5,194 nucleotides of DNA from a bacterium. GTDB lineage: Bacteria; UBA9089; CG2-30-40-21; SBAY01. Where the stretch lies: positions 1-5,194 of the forward strand of contig JBFLYA010000262.1 of assembly GCA_040757115.1 (NCBI GenBank), in the 5' to 3' direction. The first letter of the stretch is position 1, and every line of letters starts with the position of its first letter. This document shows positions 1 to 5,047 of the stretch, piece after piece. A program made the translations under genes and the position numbers. The notes under the pieces are model-generated. The model was not told the origin of the DNA. It ran no database searches and worked only from the letters and a program-made list of their open reading frames with translations.

Positions 1-329
1 TGAAAAAATTTATTGAGGAACTCCCGAGTATAAAGAAAGCCAATCACCCCATAGAATATTCTGCTTTATTACACAAGGAATTTGTAGGAATACATCCATT
101 TATTGATGGAAATGGAAGGATAGCCAGGCTCTTAATGAATCTTGCCTTACTACAAGCAGGCTATACAATTGTAATAATTCCTCCTATCCTCAGGCAAGAC
201 TATATAAATTTATTAGAGATTGCCCATACAAAGGCTGATGTTCAACCCTTTATAAACTTTATTTCTTGTATGCTATATGAAAGTCTAAGTGAATATCTTC
301 GTCTAATTAAGGGGTATGAAGATGAATGA
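1..329 (+). CDS. Fic-domain protein, C-terminal part (5' end outside window)
   Basis: This is the last 108 residues of a gene that starts before the window; the reading frame is open from base 3. The complete Fic signature HPFIDGNGRIAR is at bases 93-128 (fragment residues 31-42). It includes the catalytic His31, the Asp/Gly-Asn-Gly phosphate-binding loop and both arginines, so the active site looks intact. Fic enzymes usually transfer AMP, and some transfer other nucleotidyl or phospho groups, to hydroxyl side chains of target proteins in the cytoplasm. The helices after the motif (IIPPILRQDYINLLEIA and onward) fit the normal end of the domain. I see no clear inhibitory (S/T)xxxE(G/N) motif in this C-terminus, so a class III arrangement is unlikely; an N-terminal inhibitory helix would lie outside the window. 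The ATG at 135 is not the start, because it falls just after the motif. The stop overlaps the next gene, which indicates translational coupling. The fold call is firm; target and role are unknown. Confidence 0.93.
   Translation, partial: KKFIEELPSIKKANHPIEYSALLHKEFVGIHPFIDGNGRIARLLMNLALLQAGYTIVIIPPILRQDYINLLEIAHTKADVQPFINFISCMLYESLSEYLRLIKGYEDE
309..314 (+). promoter_or_regulatory. Ribosome binding site that sets the start of the 72-aa gene
   Basis: AAGGGG lies inside the end of the Fic gene. It is one base before the ATG at 316, too close to serve it, but seven bases before the ATG at 322, which is a normal spacing. I therefore place the start at 322. Confidence 0.6.
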
Positions 330-540
330 AAAAGAGACATCAAAAGAAAGGTTTAAAAGATTAGCTACAGCAAGGACAAATACAGTCCTAAAGAGGCTTA
401 GTGTGCTTGGAAACTGCGCCAATAGGCAGGTTTATGAATATACCAGAGAAGATATAGAAAAAATCTTCGCCACAATTGAAAAGAAGACAAAAGAGATAAA
501 GGCAAGATTTTATTTTCCAGATGAGGAGTTTAAGTTGTAG
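322..540 (+). CDS. Small basic helical protein, 72 aa, unknown function
   Basis: I do not assign a family. The protein is charged, with no signal peptide, membrane segment or cysteine pair; its only cysteine is in the central GNCANR stretch. It reads as two or three helices. A basic N-terminal helix (KERFKRLATARTNTVLKRL) is followed by a GNCANRQVYEYT turn, then an amphipathic helix (EDIEKIFATIEKKTKEIKARF). The pattern GNxxNRxxYxYTxED resembles small conserved hypothetical proteins I recall from other bacteria, but that is memory and not a search. It begins within the Fic gene (8-base overlap from the 322 start; 14 bases if the ATG at 316 is used) and ends nine bases before the next ATG, so it is made together with both neighbours. 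Such a position would suit a Fic partner or antitoxin. However, no canonical Fic-inhibitory (S/T)xxxE(G/N) motif is visible, so that role is only a possibility. Confidence 0.82.
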   Translation: MNEKETSKERFKRLATARTNTVLKRLSVLGNCANRQVYEYTREDIEKIFATIEKKTKEIKARFYFPDEEFKL

Positions 541-549
541 GAGAAAGAA

Positions 550-1155
550 ATGAACAAGGAATTATCCAATGTGGATATAGCTGTATATGCTCTTTATCTC
601 TTAGATGGGTGGCAAAAGCGTGTTCATGCAGAAGACATTGCTTTAAAATGTTACAATCTTGCTCCCTCCAAATTTTCTTGGATAAAATATCCAGATTATC
701 CCGATATTCTGGTTACTTACCAAGCATTAGGGGATGCTAAAAAACCAAAATATGGAACATTAGTTAAAGGGGAAAGCGAAAGAAAAAATCCTCCTGGAGG
801 ATGGATGCTAACATCTAACGGGTTTCAATGGATAAAAGCAAATAAGCCACGAATAGAACAATATTTAGGTAGACATATACCAATGGGAGACCGCTTGCCT
901 GCAGACAGAAAACTAAAAGAGTTATTTGGAACTGTAGCCTTTAGAAAATTCAGGGAGTATGGAGAACAAGCAGAAATTTCACATCCTGAATTTGCTGAAT
1001 CACTTGTCTGCACAGTAAATACTAAAGCTGAGATATTGAACGACCGATTAGCTCAACTTTATTCAATAGCCGAAGAACTAAAAAAAGAGGAGGTTAAAAA
1101 ATATGTGAATTTTTGTAACAGCAAGTTTGCCTTGCTGTTAAAAAAGGAGGTGTAA
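550..1155 (+). CDS. Winged-helix-like protein with C-terminal helical extension, 201 aa, unknown function
   Basis: The start is set by AGGAGA at 539-544, five bases before the ATG. Residues 8-106 look like a winged-helix unit. Helices run over about 9-22, 26-37 and 51-62. A variable loop follows, then the strand-turn-helix GWMLTSNGFQWIKANKPRIEQYL, where LTxxG is typical of the wing of winged-helix proteins. The same pattern occurs in the 113-aa protein encoded at 3491-3832, so the two appear paralogous. Residues 107-201 have no counterpart there. They are mainly charged helices and include a possible coiled-coil segment (about 158-185). No enzyme motif, signal peptide or membrane segment is visible. 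The stop codon lies just before the ATPase start, and the ATPase ribosome site sits inside this gene's last codons, so the two products are probably made in fixed proportion and may form a complex. DNA binding is inferred from the fold pattern only. Confidence 0.87.
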   Translation: MNKELSNVDIAVYALYLLDGWQKRVHAEDIALKCYNLAPSKFSWIKYPDYPDILVTYQALGDAKKPKYGTLVKGESERKNPPGGWMLTSNGFQWIKANKPRIEQYLGRHIPMGDRLPADRKLKELFGTVAFRKFREYGEQAEISHPEFAESLVCTVNTKAEILNDRLAQLYSIAEELKKEEVKKYVNFCNSKFALLLKKEV

Positions 1156-1158
1156 GAA

Positions 1159-3438
1159 ATGCCAAAGTTTGAAATTCCTCAAGAATGGAATTTGAGTACA
1201 AATCGGCGATATATACGCCAAAATATGGAAAGAGCAATGAGGGGAAAAATAGACCGGGGGTTAGTAGAGCTGATTACAAACTCTGATGGCAGTTATCAAG
1301 ATTTAGAAGATTTAGAGGAAAAAAGGGGAAAGATTTTAGGAAAAATACGAATAGAGATTGAAAGGCGGAAAAAAGGACAACCTTCAATTGTGAAAGTGCG
1401 AGATAGAGCAGGTGGAATGAATAGAATGGAAATGTATGAGAAACTTGGTGAATTGGGTAAAAGAACATCAGGATTTGAAAGAGGAAAGATGCGCCGTGGA
1501 CTTCATGGACGAGGTGCAAGGGATGTTGCCGTTTTTGGAACTGTTCATTTTGAAAGCATTAAAGATGAGGAATATAACCACCTAATTATTCCTCCTTCCC
1601 TAAAATGTAGGTTCACGGAACCTAAACCTAAGAAAGCCACTGAGGAAATACGAAAGAAACTTGGGATTCCAAGAGGTAACGGCACAGTAGTTACTATTGG
1701 GGTTGAGGGCAGGTTTGAAGTTCCACAACATCAAACTCTATTATACGAATTTTCACGATATTACAGTCTGCGAGAGATATTTTCTAATCCTGATAGAGAA
1801 GTAAAATTGGTAGATCTGAATAAAAATAGAGAGGATCCCTTGTCTTATCCTTATCGCCATCGCCCTGGCGAAGAAATATTTAATGAAAGTTTTTCAGTTC
1901 CTAAATATCCAGAAGCTACAGCCCACCTTATGATCTATAAGCACATAAGTTCTTTTGAGCAAGGCATCCTTCCTTCTCGGGAGGGAATCTTGATTAAAAG
2001 TGGAGCAGCAATACACGACTGTACCTATTTTGGGTTAGAATCAGAACCATTTTCTTGGAGATTTACAGGCGAGTTATGTTGTAAATTTATTGATAATTTA
2101 ATTCGTGAATATGACGATAGGGAAGAAGCAAATCCTGATAATCCTAATCATCCTGAAGACAATCCAATACGATTATTAGACCCATTCCGTGATGGCTTAA
2201 TACTTGAACACCCTTTCGCACAGGAGCTTTACAAAAGAGGCAAAGAAATTTTACGGCCTTTTATTGAGGAATTAAAATCTGCTGAAGCCCATCCCAAACA
2301 AAATGTTACAAATGAAGACCTTGAAAGGAAATTAGATAATCTTTCTAAAGAAGTTTCAAGGGTTTTTGAAAGAAAACTAATTGAGATAGAAAAAGAAATC
2401 CCAACAGGAGATATTGCTGACCAAACAATTATAAGCCGTCCTAATGGTTTGCATATCATTCCACTCAGCGAGAAAGAGGAAATATCTATTTTAGTGGATC
2501 AACCTAAAACATTTTCTATCATAGTGAAGCACTATGAAGATTTGGATGAATCCCTACCAATAGATATTAAAAGCAGTGACCCTGATAATATAAGAGTTCG
2601 CACATCTCCAGTTTTTTTGAAAAAATTTTCAGAAGATAAAAAAGTTGGAAGGGCAACATTTACAGTAGAAGGTTCTAAAATTGGTGCAGAGGCATTTATT
2701 GAAGTCCGTTATAATGGATACGATAAATTGATGCTTGTAAAAGTTATTGAAGCCTCACCACCTGCCGAAGTTCCTGAAGGCTTTTCTTTTGAGAAACCTC
2801 TGTATCATCTACAACTTGGTAAAGAGAAAACCTTAACTTTACAGTTAAAAACTGCAACAAAAAAATTAGATAATCAAATTCCTGTAGAAATAACCTCTGA
2901 CCATCCTGAAGAGATTGTTGTAAAAGGGGGAGGAAGATATCTATTACGAGAAACTGATATTCTGGGAGTATTAGTTGGAAATTGTAGAATTATTGGACGC
3001 CAGTTAAAAGTAAAAGGAATTATAACCGCTCGAGTGAAAGGATTTGAACCTGCACATACAAGCGTTATAGTAGAGGAACGCAGCCCCCGGAGTGGAATTA
3101 ACCTTAAATCTAAGCCTATAGATGATGATTTCGGTGTACTAAGATACAAATGGGACGATAAAGAACCATATCTCTTGCTCATTGCAGCAAGGCACCCATC
3201 AATTGAGAGGTATTTGGGGGAGCTAACTGAACAAGGATATCCTGGGATAAATGATCCACGCTATCATATAATTCTTGCTGAGATTATTGCTGAAGCATTA
3301 GCCTTTCGGATATTAGAAAAGCAATTTCCAAAAGAAGGAGTTGAGGGAAGATTAGATTATACTTCTACAGATGCTTACTATCACAAACACTTTTCTGAAT
3401 TTCTTGCAATTACCCATAAACATCTTGTTACGGTTTAA
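1159..3438 (+). CDS. GHKL (Bergerat-fold, MutL/MORC/Hsp90-like) ATPase with Ig-like repeats, 759 aa
   Basis: A GGAGG at 1146-1150, eight bases before the ATG, fixes the start. Residues 30-180 carry all four Bergerat ATP-site motifs. Motif I is ELITNSD (Glu37 as likely catalytic base, Asn41 for Mg). Motif II is DRAGGM (82-87), with Ala where DxGxG has its first Gly. Motif III, the lid, is GLHGRGARD (114-122). Motif IV is GTVVTI (175-180). A second domain, about 190-320, contains REGILIKSGAAIHD and then GELCCKFIDNL; its pattern recalls the transducer (S5-like) domain of GyrB/MutL/MORC proteins. A charged helical segment spans about 355-412. Two tandem beta-rich repeats follow (about 443-530 and 545-640), both with the pattern I-x-S-(D)-x-P-(D/E)-x-I-x-V. 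A helical C-terminal domain (660-759) contains LLIAARHPSIERYLG and HIILAEIIAEALAFRIL. There is no signal peptide or membrane segment, so it is cytosolic. By analogy it would dimerise on ATP and act on DNA or partner proteins. The ATPase fold is confident; the substrate is unknown. Confidence 0.93.
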   Translation: MPKFEIPQEWNLSTNRRYIRQNMERAMRGKIDRGLVELITNSDGSYQDLEDLEEKRGKILGKIRIEIERRKKGQPSIVKVRDRAGGMNRMEMYEKLGELGKRTSGFERGKMRRGLHGRGARDVAVFGTVHFESIKDEEYNHLIIPPSLKCRFTEPKPKKATEEIRKKLGIPRGNGTVVTIGVEGRFEVPQHQTLLYEFSRYYSLREIFSNPDREVKLVDLNKNREDPLSYPYRHRPGEEIFNESFSVPKYPEATAHLMIYKHISSFEQGILPSREGILIKSGAAIHDCTYFGLESEPFSWRFTGELCCKFIDNLIREYDDREEANPDNPNHPEDNPIRLLDPFRDGLILEHPFAQELYKRGKEILRPFIEELKSAEAHPKQNVTNEDLERKLDNLSKEVSRVFERKLIEIEKEIPTGDIADQTIISRPNGLHIIPLSEKEEISILVDQPKTFSIIVKHYEDLDESLPIDIKSSDPDNIRVRTSPVFLKKFSEDKKVGRATFTVEGSKIGAEAFIEVRYNGYDKLMLVKVIEASPPAEVPEGFSFEKPLYHLQLGKEKTLTLQLKTATKKLDNQIPVEITSDHPEEIVVKGGGRYLLRETDILGVLVGNCRIIGRQLKVKGIITARVKGFEPAHTSVIVEERSPRSGINLKSKPIDDDFGVLRYKWDDKEPYLLLIAARHPSIERYLGELTEQGYPGINDPRYHIILAEIIAEALAFRILEKQFPKEGVEGRLDYTSTDAYYHKHFSEFLAITHKHLVTV

Positions 3439-3459
3439 AGTGAGTATGCTTACTTTAAA
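3434..3459 (+). other. Intercistronic hairpin overlapping the ATPase stop codon
   Basis: TTTAAAGTGAG (3434-3444) can pair with CTTACTTTAAA (3449-3459) around a TATG loop. This is 11 pairs with one G-U. The stem spans the TAA stop at 3436-3438 and precedes the next gene's ribosome site by about 20 bases. There is no T-run after it, so it is a poor intrinsic terminator. It could be an RNA-processing or stability element that sets the level of the last gene. Confidence 0.45.
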
Positions 3460-3479
3460 GATTAATTGATAAATGGAAA

Positions 3480-3485
3480 GGGGGA
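3480..3485 (+). promoter_or_regulatory. Ribosome binding site that sets the start of the 113-aa gene
   Basis: GGGGGA lies five bases before the ATG at 3491. An earlier in-frame ATG at 3473 falls just ahead of this purine run and has no good site of its own, so 3491 is the likelier start. Confidence 0.6.
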
Positions 3486-3490
3486 TCACC

Positions 3491-3832
3491 ATGAATTCAT
3501 ATTCCATAAAATTAAGAGCCTTATCTGAAAAAGAGGTGAATTGGGGACATTTTGTTCCAGAAATTACTTTTGTCCTTTACCTCTGTGATGCCATTAAAGA
3601 ATATGTTGATACAGAAGAAATAGCAAACAAGGCAGCAAGAACTTATCCAGATATATTTTCACTTCTGGGTGGCCCGGATACATATTTTACAGTAATGGCT
3701 CTTAAAGAAGCGAAATCTATTAACTGGCGTTATGCAAGGGGAGATGTGATAAAAGGGTGGAAACTTACACAGCAAGGTATTTTATTTGCAAAAGATGTTG
3801 AGAGAAGAAAATTAAAAAAATACAAAACATAA
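3491..3832 (+). CDS. Small winged-helix-like protein, 113 aa, paralogue of the 201-aa protein
   Basis: No named family is recognised. Residues 23-100 follow the same order of elements as residues 9-96 of the 201-aa product encoded at 550-1155. VLYLCDAIKEYVDTEEIA matches ALYLLDGWQKRVHAEDIA. YPDIFSLLGGPD matches APSKFSWIKYPD. TVMALKEAKS matches TYQALGDAKK. GWKLTQQGILFAK matches GWMLTSNGFQWIK. This suggests a shared winged-helix fold from an old duplication or from recruitment of two family members. The protein has no C-terminal extension and ends in a lysine-rich tail (RRKLKKYKT), which could favour nucleic-acid contact. A 52-base gap containing a hairpin separates it from the ATPase, so it may be expressed at a different level. 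It is the last gene on the plus strand, and no convincing terminator follows it. Confidence 0.85.
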   Translation: MNSYSIKLRALSEKEVNWGHFVPEITFVLYLCDAIKEYVDTEEIANKAARTYPDIFSLLGGPDTYFTVMALKEAKSINWRYARGDVIKGWKLTQQGILFAKDVERRKLKKYKT

Positions 3833-3944
3833 CATTAACTGGACTTTCGTGAATTTTATGCTGTTGTTGAGGCTATCTGAATTATAAATCTAATGATGTT
3901 AAAACCCTTCTTATCCTCTCATTAATCGTTTATCTTGCCAAAAG
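3833..3944. other. Short intergenic stretch with nothing recognisable
   Basis: These 112 AT-rich bases after the last plus-strand gene contain no supportable gene, strong hairpin or T-run terminator. They end where the inverted-end GxxExxY cassette begins. Confidence 0.5.
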
Positions 3945-3960
3945 GTAACTATTCATCACG

Positions 3961-3987
3961 CACGAAGGGCACGGAGAGCACGAAGTG
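3961..3987 (+). repeat. CACGAAG nonamer array, left copy
   Basis: Three consecutive 9-base units, CACGAAGGG, CACGGAGAG and CACGAAGTG, are in frame with the following GxxExxY start (HEGHGEHEV, then KFDELSN). Because the unit length is a multiple of three, the array can be translated as a HEG-type N-terminal extension. Confidence 0.8.
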
Positions 3988-4030
3988 AAATTTGATGAAT
4001 TATCGAATTCATGAAGCTCAAATATTAACC

Positions 4031-4034
4031 TATA
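4031..4034. repeat. Target-site duplication TATA, left copy
   Basis: TATA here and at 4248-4251 flanks the MITE-like element. Deleting the element with one copy restores the GxxExxY reading frame, which supports a 4-bp duplication over a 2-bp TA. The sequence is self-complementary, so it blends into the inverted repeats. Confidence 0.6.
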
Positions 4035-4247
4035 TGGTAATACGTCAGTTATTTGGGGGAATGAACATTAACCTGCGGAGGACAAAGCAATGAAAATAGT
4101 AGGCAAGTAGGTAGTAGGTAAGTAGGAAAGGGATAAAGGATGTGCACGGTATTCCTCTTCTGGGGGCAATGTCTCCCCCTTTCCTACTTTCCTACTCTCC
4201 TACTTCCTACTTTCAGGAGAATCCCCCATTTCACTGACCCATTACCA
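4035..4247. mobile_element. MITE-like element, 213 bp, with 26-bp terminal inverted repeats
   Basis: The left end (4035-4060) reads TGGTAATACGTCAGT, then TATT, then TGGGGGA. The right end (4222-4247) read on the other strand is TGGTAATGGGTCAGT, then GAAA, then TGGGGGA, giving 21 of 26 identical. TATA flanks both sides. There is no transposase gene and only a GTAGG-repeat hairpin inside, so the element would need an enzyme supplied in trans. It interrupts the C-terminal part of a GxxExxY gene, and its exact removal restores the conserved protein sequence. That is independent support for these boundaries. I cannot name the parent transposon family. Confidence 0.75.
4099..4210. repeat. Long GTAGG-repeat hairpin inside the MITE
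   Basis: The left arm (4099-4132) is built of GTAGG units spaced by 2-3 bases and ends in AGTAGGAAAGGG. The right arm (4177-4210) is its imperfect reverse complement, with a perfect 12-bp match at 4121-4132 against 4177-4188. About 44 bases separate the arms. Within the loop, GGGGG (4162-4166) can pair with CCCCC in the right arm, so alternative foldings exist. If transcribed it would form a long stem. Confidence 0.75.
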
Positions 4248-4251
4248 TATA
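4248..4251. repeat. Target-site duplication TATA, right copy
   Basis: This is the partner of 4031-4034. The sequence after it (TGAAATTGG) continues the interrupted GxxExxY codons. Confidence 0.6.
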
Positions 4252-4347
4252 TGAAATTGGCAAATATCAAGGTTGGTCTATTGATAAATTTCAATGTGGA
4301 AAGATTAAAAGAAGGCATAAAGAGATTTGTTCTGTAACATCTCCCTG

Positions 4348-4368
4348 CCCTTCGTGCTCTTCGTGGTG
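4348..4368 (-). repeat. CACGAAG nonamer array, right copy, inverted
   Basis: On the minus strand this reads CACGAAGAG, CACGAAGGG and then a decayed CAG unit. It lies just after the GxxExxY stop codon and points toward the left array, completing the inverted-end layout of the cassette. Confidence 0.7.
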
Positions 4369-4378
4369 AATAGTGACA

Positions 4379-4780
4379 CTAAAAGAATCTCTCCAGCAAT
4401 TTAACAAATGCAGGATTACAAAGGGTTAAGGCAAGAAGGGCAATGGCAATAAAGATATTTAACCTGAAATTGAGGCTTTTAAATCTTTCATCAACCACAT
4501 TAAACCTTTCCTCAATCCAATTTTTCATACCATTAAATCTTTCATCAACCATATTAAATCTTTCCTCAAAAATCTCTCTCGTAACAAGCTCTTTCTTTAA
4601 CTCTTCTCTAACTTCTACCTTTATCATCTCTTTCTTTTCAACAATTACCTCTTTTGCCTTCTCGTCAATCGCGATTATAGCCTGTTCTATTGCCTTAGCA
4701 AATATCTCTGCCTTCCCATTATCCCCAAATGCCTCTTTTAATAGTTCAAAACAACTTCTTGGTAATGTATATGCAATCAT
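4379..4780 (-). CDS. Coiled-coil protein with C-terminal membrane anchor, 133 aa (Bdr/DUF1640-like architecture)
   Basis: The start is supported by AAGGTGA just upstream on the minus strand (4785-4791) and a promoter beyond it. Residues 10-45 form a helical head (FELLKEAFGDNGKAEIFAKA and onward). About 35-105 is highly charged and predicted coiled coil. Within it, EERFNMVDERF (72-82) and EERFNVVDERF (90-100) are an exact-period 18-residue repeat. Residues 106-121 (RLNIFIAIALLALTLC) are one hydrophobic helix followed by a short tail ending in LLERFF, so the protein is probably tail-anchored in the membrane with the coiled coil in the cytoplasm. The layout resembles the DUF1640/CCDC90-like and Borrelia Bdr types of short coiled-coil membrane proteins, whose bacterial function is unknown. 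It converges on the plus-strand operon and has no visible link to it. Confidence 0.85.
   Translation of the reverse strand: MIAYTLPRSCFELLKEAFGDNGKAEIFAKAIEQAIIAIDEKAKEVIVEKKEMIKVEVREELKKELVTREIFEERFNMVDERFNGMKNWIEERFNVVDERFKSLNFRLNIFIAIALLALTLCNPAFVKLLERFF
4460..4567 (-). repeat. 54-bp tandem repeat within the coiled-coil gene
   Basis: Two 54-base units (4460-4513 and 4514-4567) encode the 18-residue ERFN/VDERF repeat. Over a 37-base core (4479-4515 against 4533-4569) they differ at only two positions, both third-base-like C/T changes. This suggests recent duplication or purifying selection on the protein repeat. Confidence 0.75.
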
Positions 4781-4798
4781 CTTTTCACCTTCAATTAT

Positions 4799-4827
4799 AT
4801 TAAAACATAAAACTCAATCTTTGTCAA
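4799..4827 (-). promoter_or_regulatory. Sigma-70-type promoter for the coiled-coil gene
   Basis: On the minus strand, a perfect TTGACA (4822-4827) is followed after 17 bases by TTTAAT (4799-4804, 5 of 6 to consensus). A perfect TATAAT (4794-4799) also lies downstream, but with 22-base spacing. Either would give a very short leader before the ribosome site at 4785-4791. Confidence 0.6.
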
Positions 4828-4865
4828 GAGAAATTTATCGACCTGTGCGGTTGGGTTTTAGGTTA

Positions 4866-4884
4866 TTGACGCTGAAGGCGTCGA
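4866..4884 (+). repeat. Hairpin 1 of palindrome (TGAAG loop)
   Basis: TTGACGC, loop TGAAG, GCGTCGA: seven pairs including one G-T. It is itself enclosed by GGTTATT (4861-4867) and AATAACC (4891-4897). Confidence 0.7.
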
Positions 4885-4895
4885 ATTTTAAATAA

Positions 4896-4914
4896 CCGTA
4901 GATGCAATCTACGG
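4896..4914 (+). repeat. Hairpin 2 of palindrome (CCGTAGAT stem)
   Basis: CCGTAGAT, loop GCA, ATCTACGG: a perfect 8-bp stem. The same stem with loop TTT recurs at 5018-5036 in the opposite arm. Confidence 0.8.
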
Positions 4915-4933
4915 AAATAAACGCCCGCAAAAC

Positions 4934-4952
4934 TCGACCCTGAAAGGGTCGA
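4934..4952 (+). repeat. Hairpin 3 of palindrome (TGAAA loop)
   Basis: TCGACCC, loop TGAAA, GGGTCGA: a perfect 7-bp stem, immediately left of the palindrome centre. Confidence 0.8.
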
Positions 4953-4972
4953 ATGTAATCCATGGTTAGAAT

Positions 4973-4991
4973 TCAACCCTTTCAGGGTTGA
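4973..4991 (-). repeat. Hairpin 4 of palindrome (TGAAA loop, inverted)
   Basis: On the plus strand it reads TCAACCC, loop TTTCA, GGGTTGA, a perfect 7-bp stem. The loop is the reverse complement of that in hairpin 3, so this copy points the other way. Confidence 0.8.
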
Positions 4992-5017
4992 GTAGTAAGC
5001 AGGAGATTTTCTTCTCT

Positions 5018-5036
5018 CCGTAGATTTTATCTACGG
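5018..5036 (-). repeat. Hairpin 5 of palindrome (CCGTAGAT stem)
   Basis: CCGTAGAT, loop TTT, ATCTACGG: the mirror partner of the hairpin at 4896-4914, with an unchanged stem and a different loop. Confidence 0.8.
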
Positions 5037-5047
5037 TTATGTAAAAG

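Larger units (their letters stand above)
3985..4337 (+). pseudogene. GxxExxY protein (PD-(D/E)XK nuclease-like, PF13366) remnant, deleted and interrupted
   Basis: Two pieces of a normally about 125-residue family are readable. Bases 3985-4008 give VKFDELSN, the typical start. Bases 4007-4036 give IHEAQILTYM, and 4252-4337 continue as KLANIKVGLLINFNV then ERLKEGIKRFVL and stop, the typical end of the family. Two lesions are visible. First, the middle of the gene (about 75 residues by my recollection of family length, including the GxxExxY motif and probable nuclease core) is missing. The join at about 4006-4009 (GAATTC) also shifts frame, giving a stop at 4012-4014. Second, a 213-bp MITE-like insert splits the C-terminal Tyr-Met codons. 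Removing the insert and one TATA copy gives ACC TAT ATG AAA TTG, restoring the frame perfectly. The family is widespread, of unknown function, and placed in the nuclease superfamily by fold. The 65-codon open frame at 4140-4337 is only MITE sequence running into this remnant. Confidence 0.8.
3945..4377. mobile_element. Cassette with inverted ends enclosing a dead GxxExxY gene
   Basis: The two ends are a 16-bp imperfect inverted repeat. GTAACTATTCATCACG at 3945-3960 faces 4362-4377, which reads GTCACTATTCACCACG on the other strand (14 of 16 identical). Just inside each end lie CACGAAG-type nonamers, pointing inward from both sides. Between them is the remnant of a GxxExxY gene that has itself been invaded by a MITE-like element. 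From memory, CACGAAG nonamer arrays commonly flank, or run in frame into, GxxExxY genes in environmental bacteria. The unit sits exactly between two convergent genes, ending two bases before the stop of the minus-strand gene, a neutral landing site. Whether the unit moves by itself is not known. Confidence 0.6.

Noticed and set aside
316-321. Alternative start of the small protein at 316 (two extra codons)
   Set aside because: It is one base from the AAGGGG site; 322 has normal spacing.
825-3182. Minus-strand open frames of 62-102 codons within 825-3182
   Set aside because: All lie fully inside the well-supported 201-aa and ATPase genes on the other strand, lack ribosome sites and show no domain pattern.
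3434-3459. Intrinsic terminator after the ATPase
   Set aside because: The stem is AT-rich and no T-run follows; the next gene begins 31 bases later on the same strand.
4033-4249. TA target duplication (IS630/Tc1-mariner type) for the MITE
   Set aside because: Removing the element with a TA duplication takes out 219 bases and breaks the GxxExxY frame, whereas TATA (217 bases) restores the expected Tyr-Met-Lys codons.
4140-4337. 65-codon plus-strand open frame starting MCTVFLF
   Set aside because: Its first 36 codons are MITE hairpin sequence and only its end matches a protein family (the GxxExxY C-terminus). It is a chance fusion created by the insertion, with no ribosome site.
4443-4895. 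150-codon plus-strand open frame
   Set aside because: It is antisense to the coiled-coil gene and biased in Ser/Leu/Asn/Phe as expected from reading its repeats backwards. It also runs into the noncoding palindrome.
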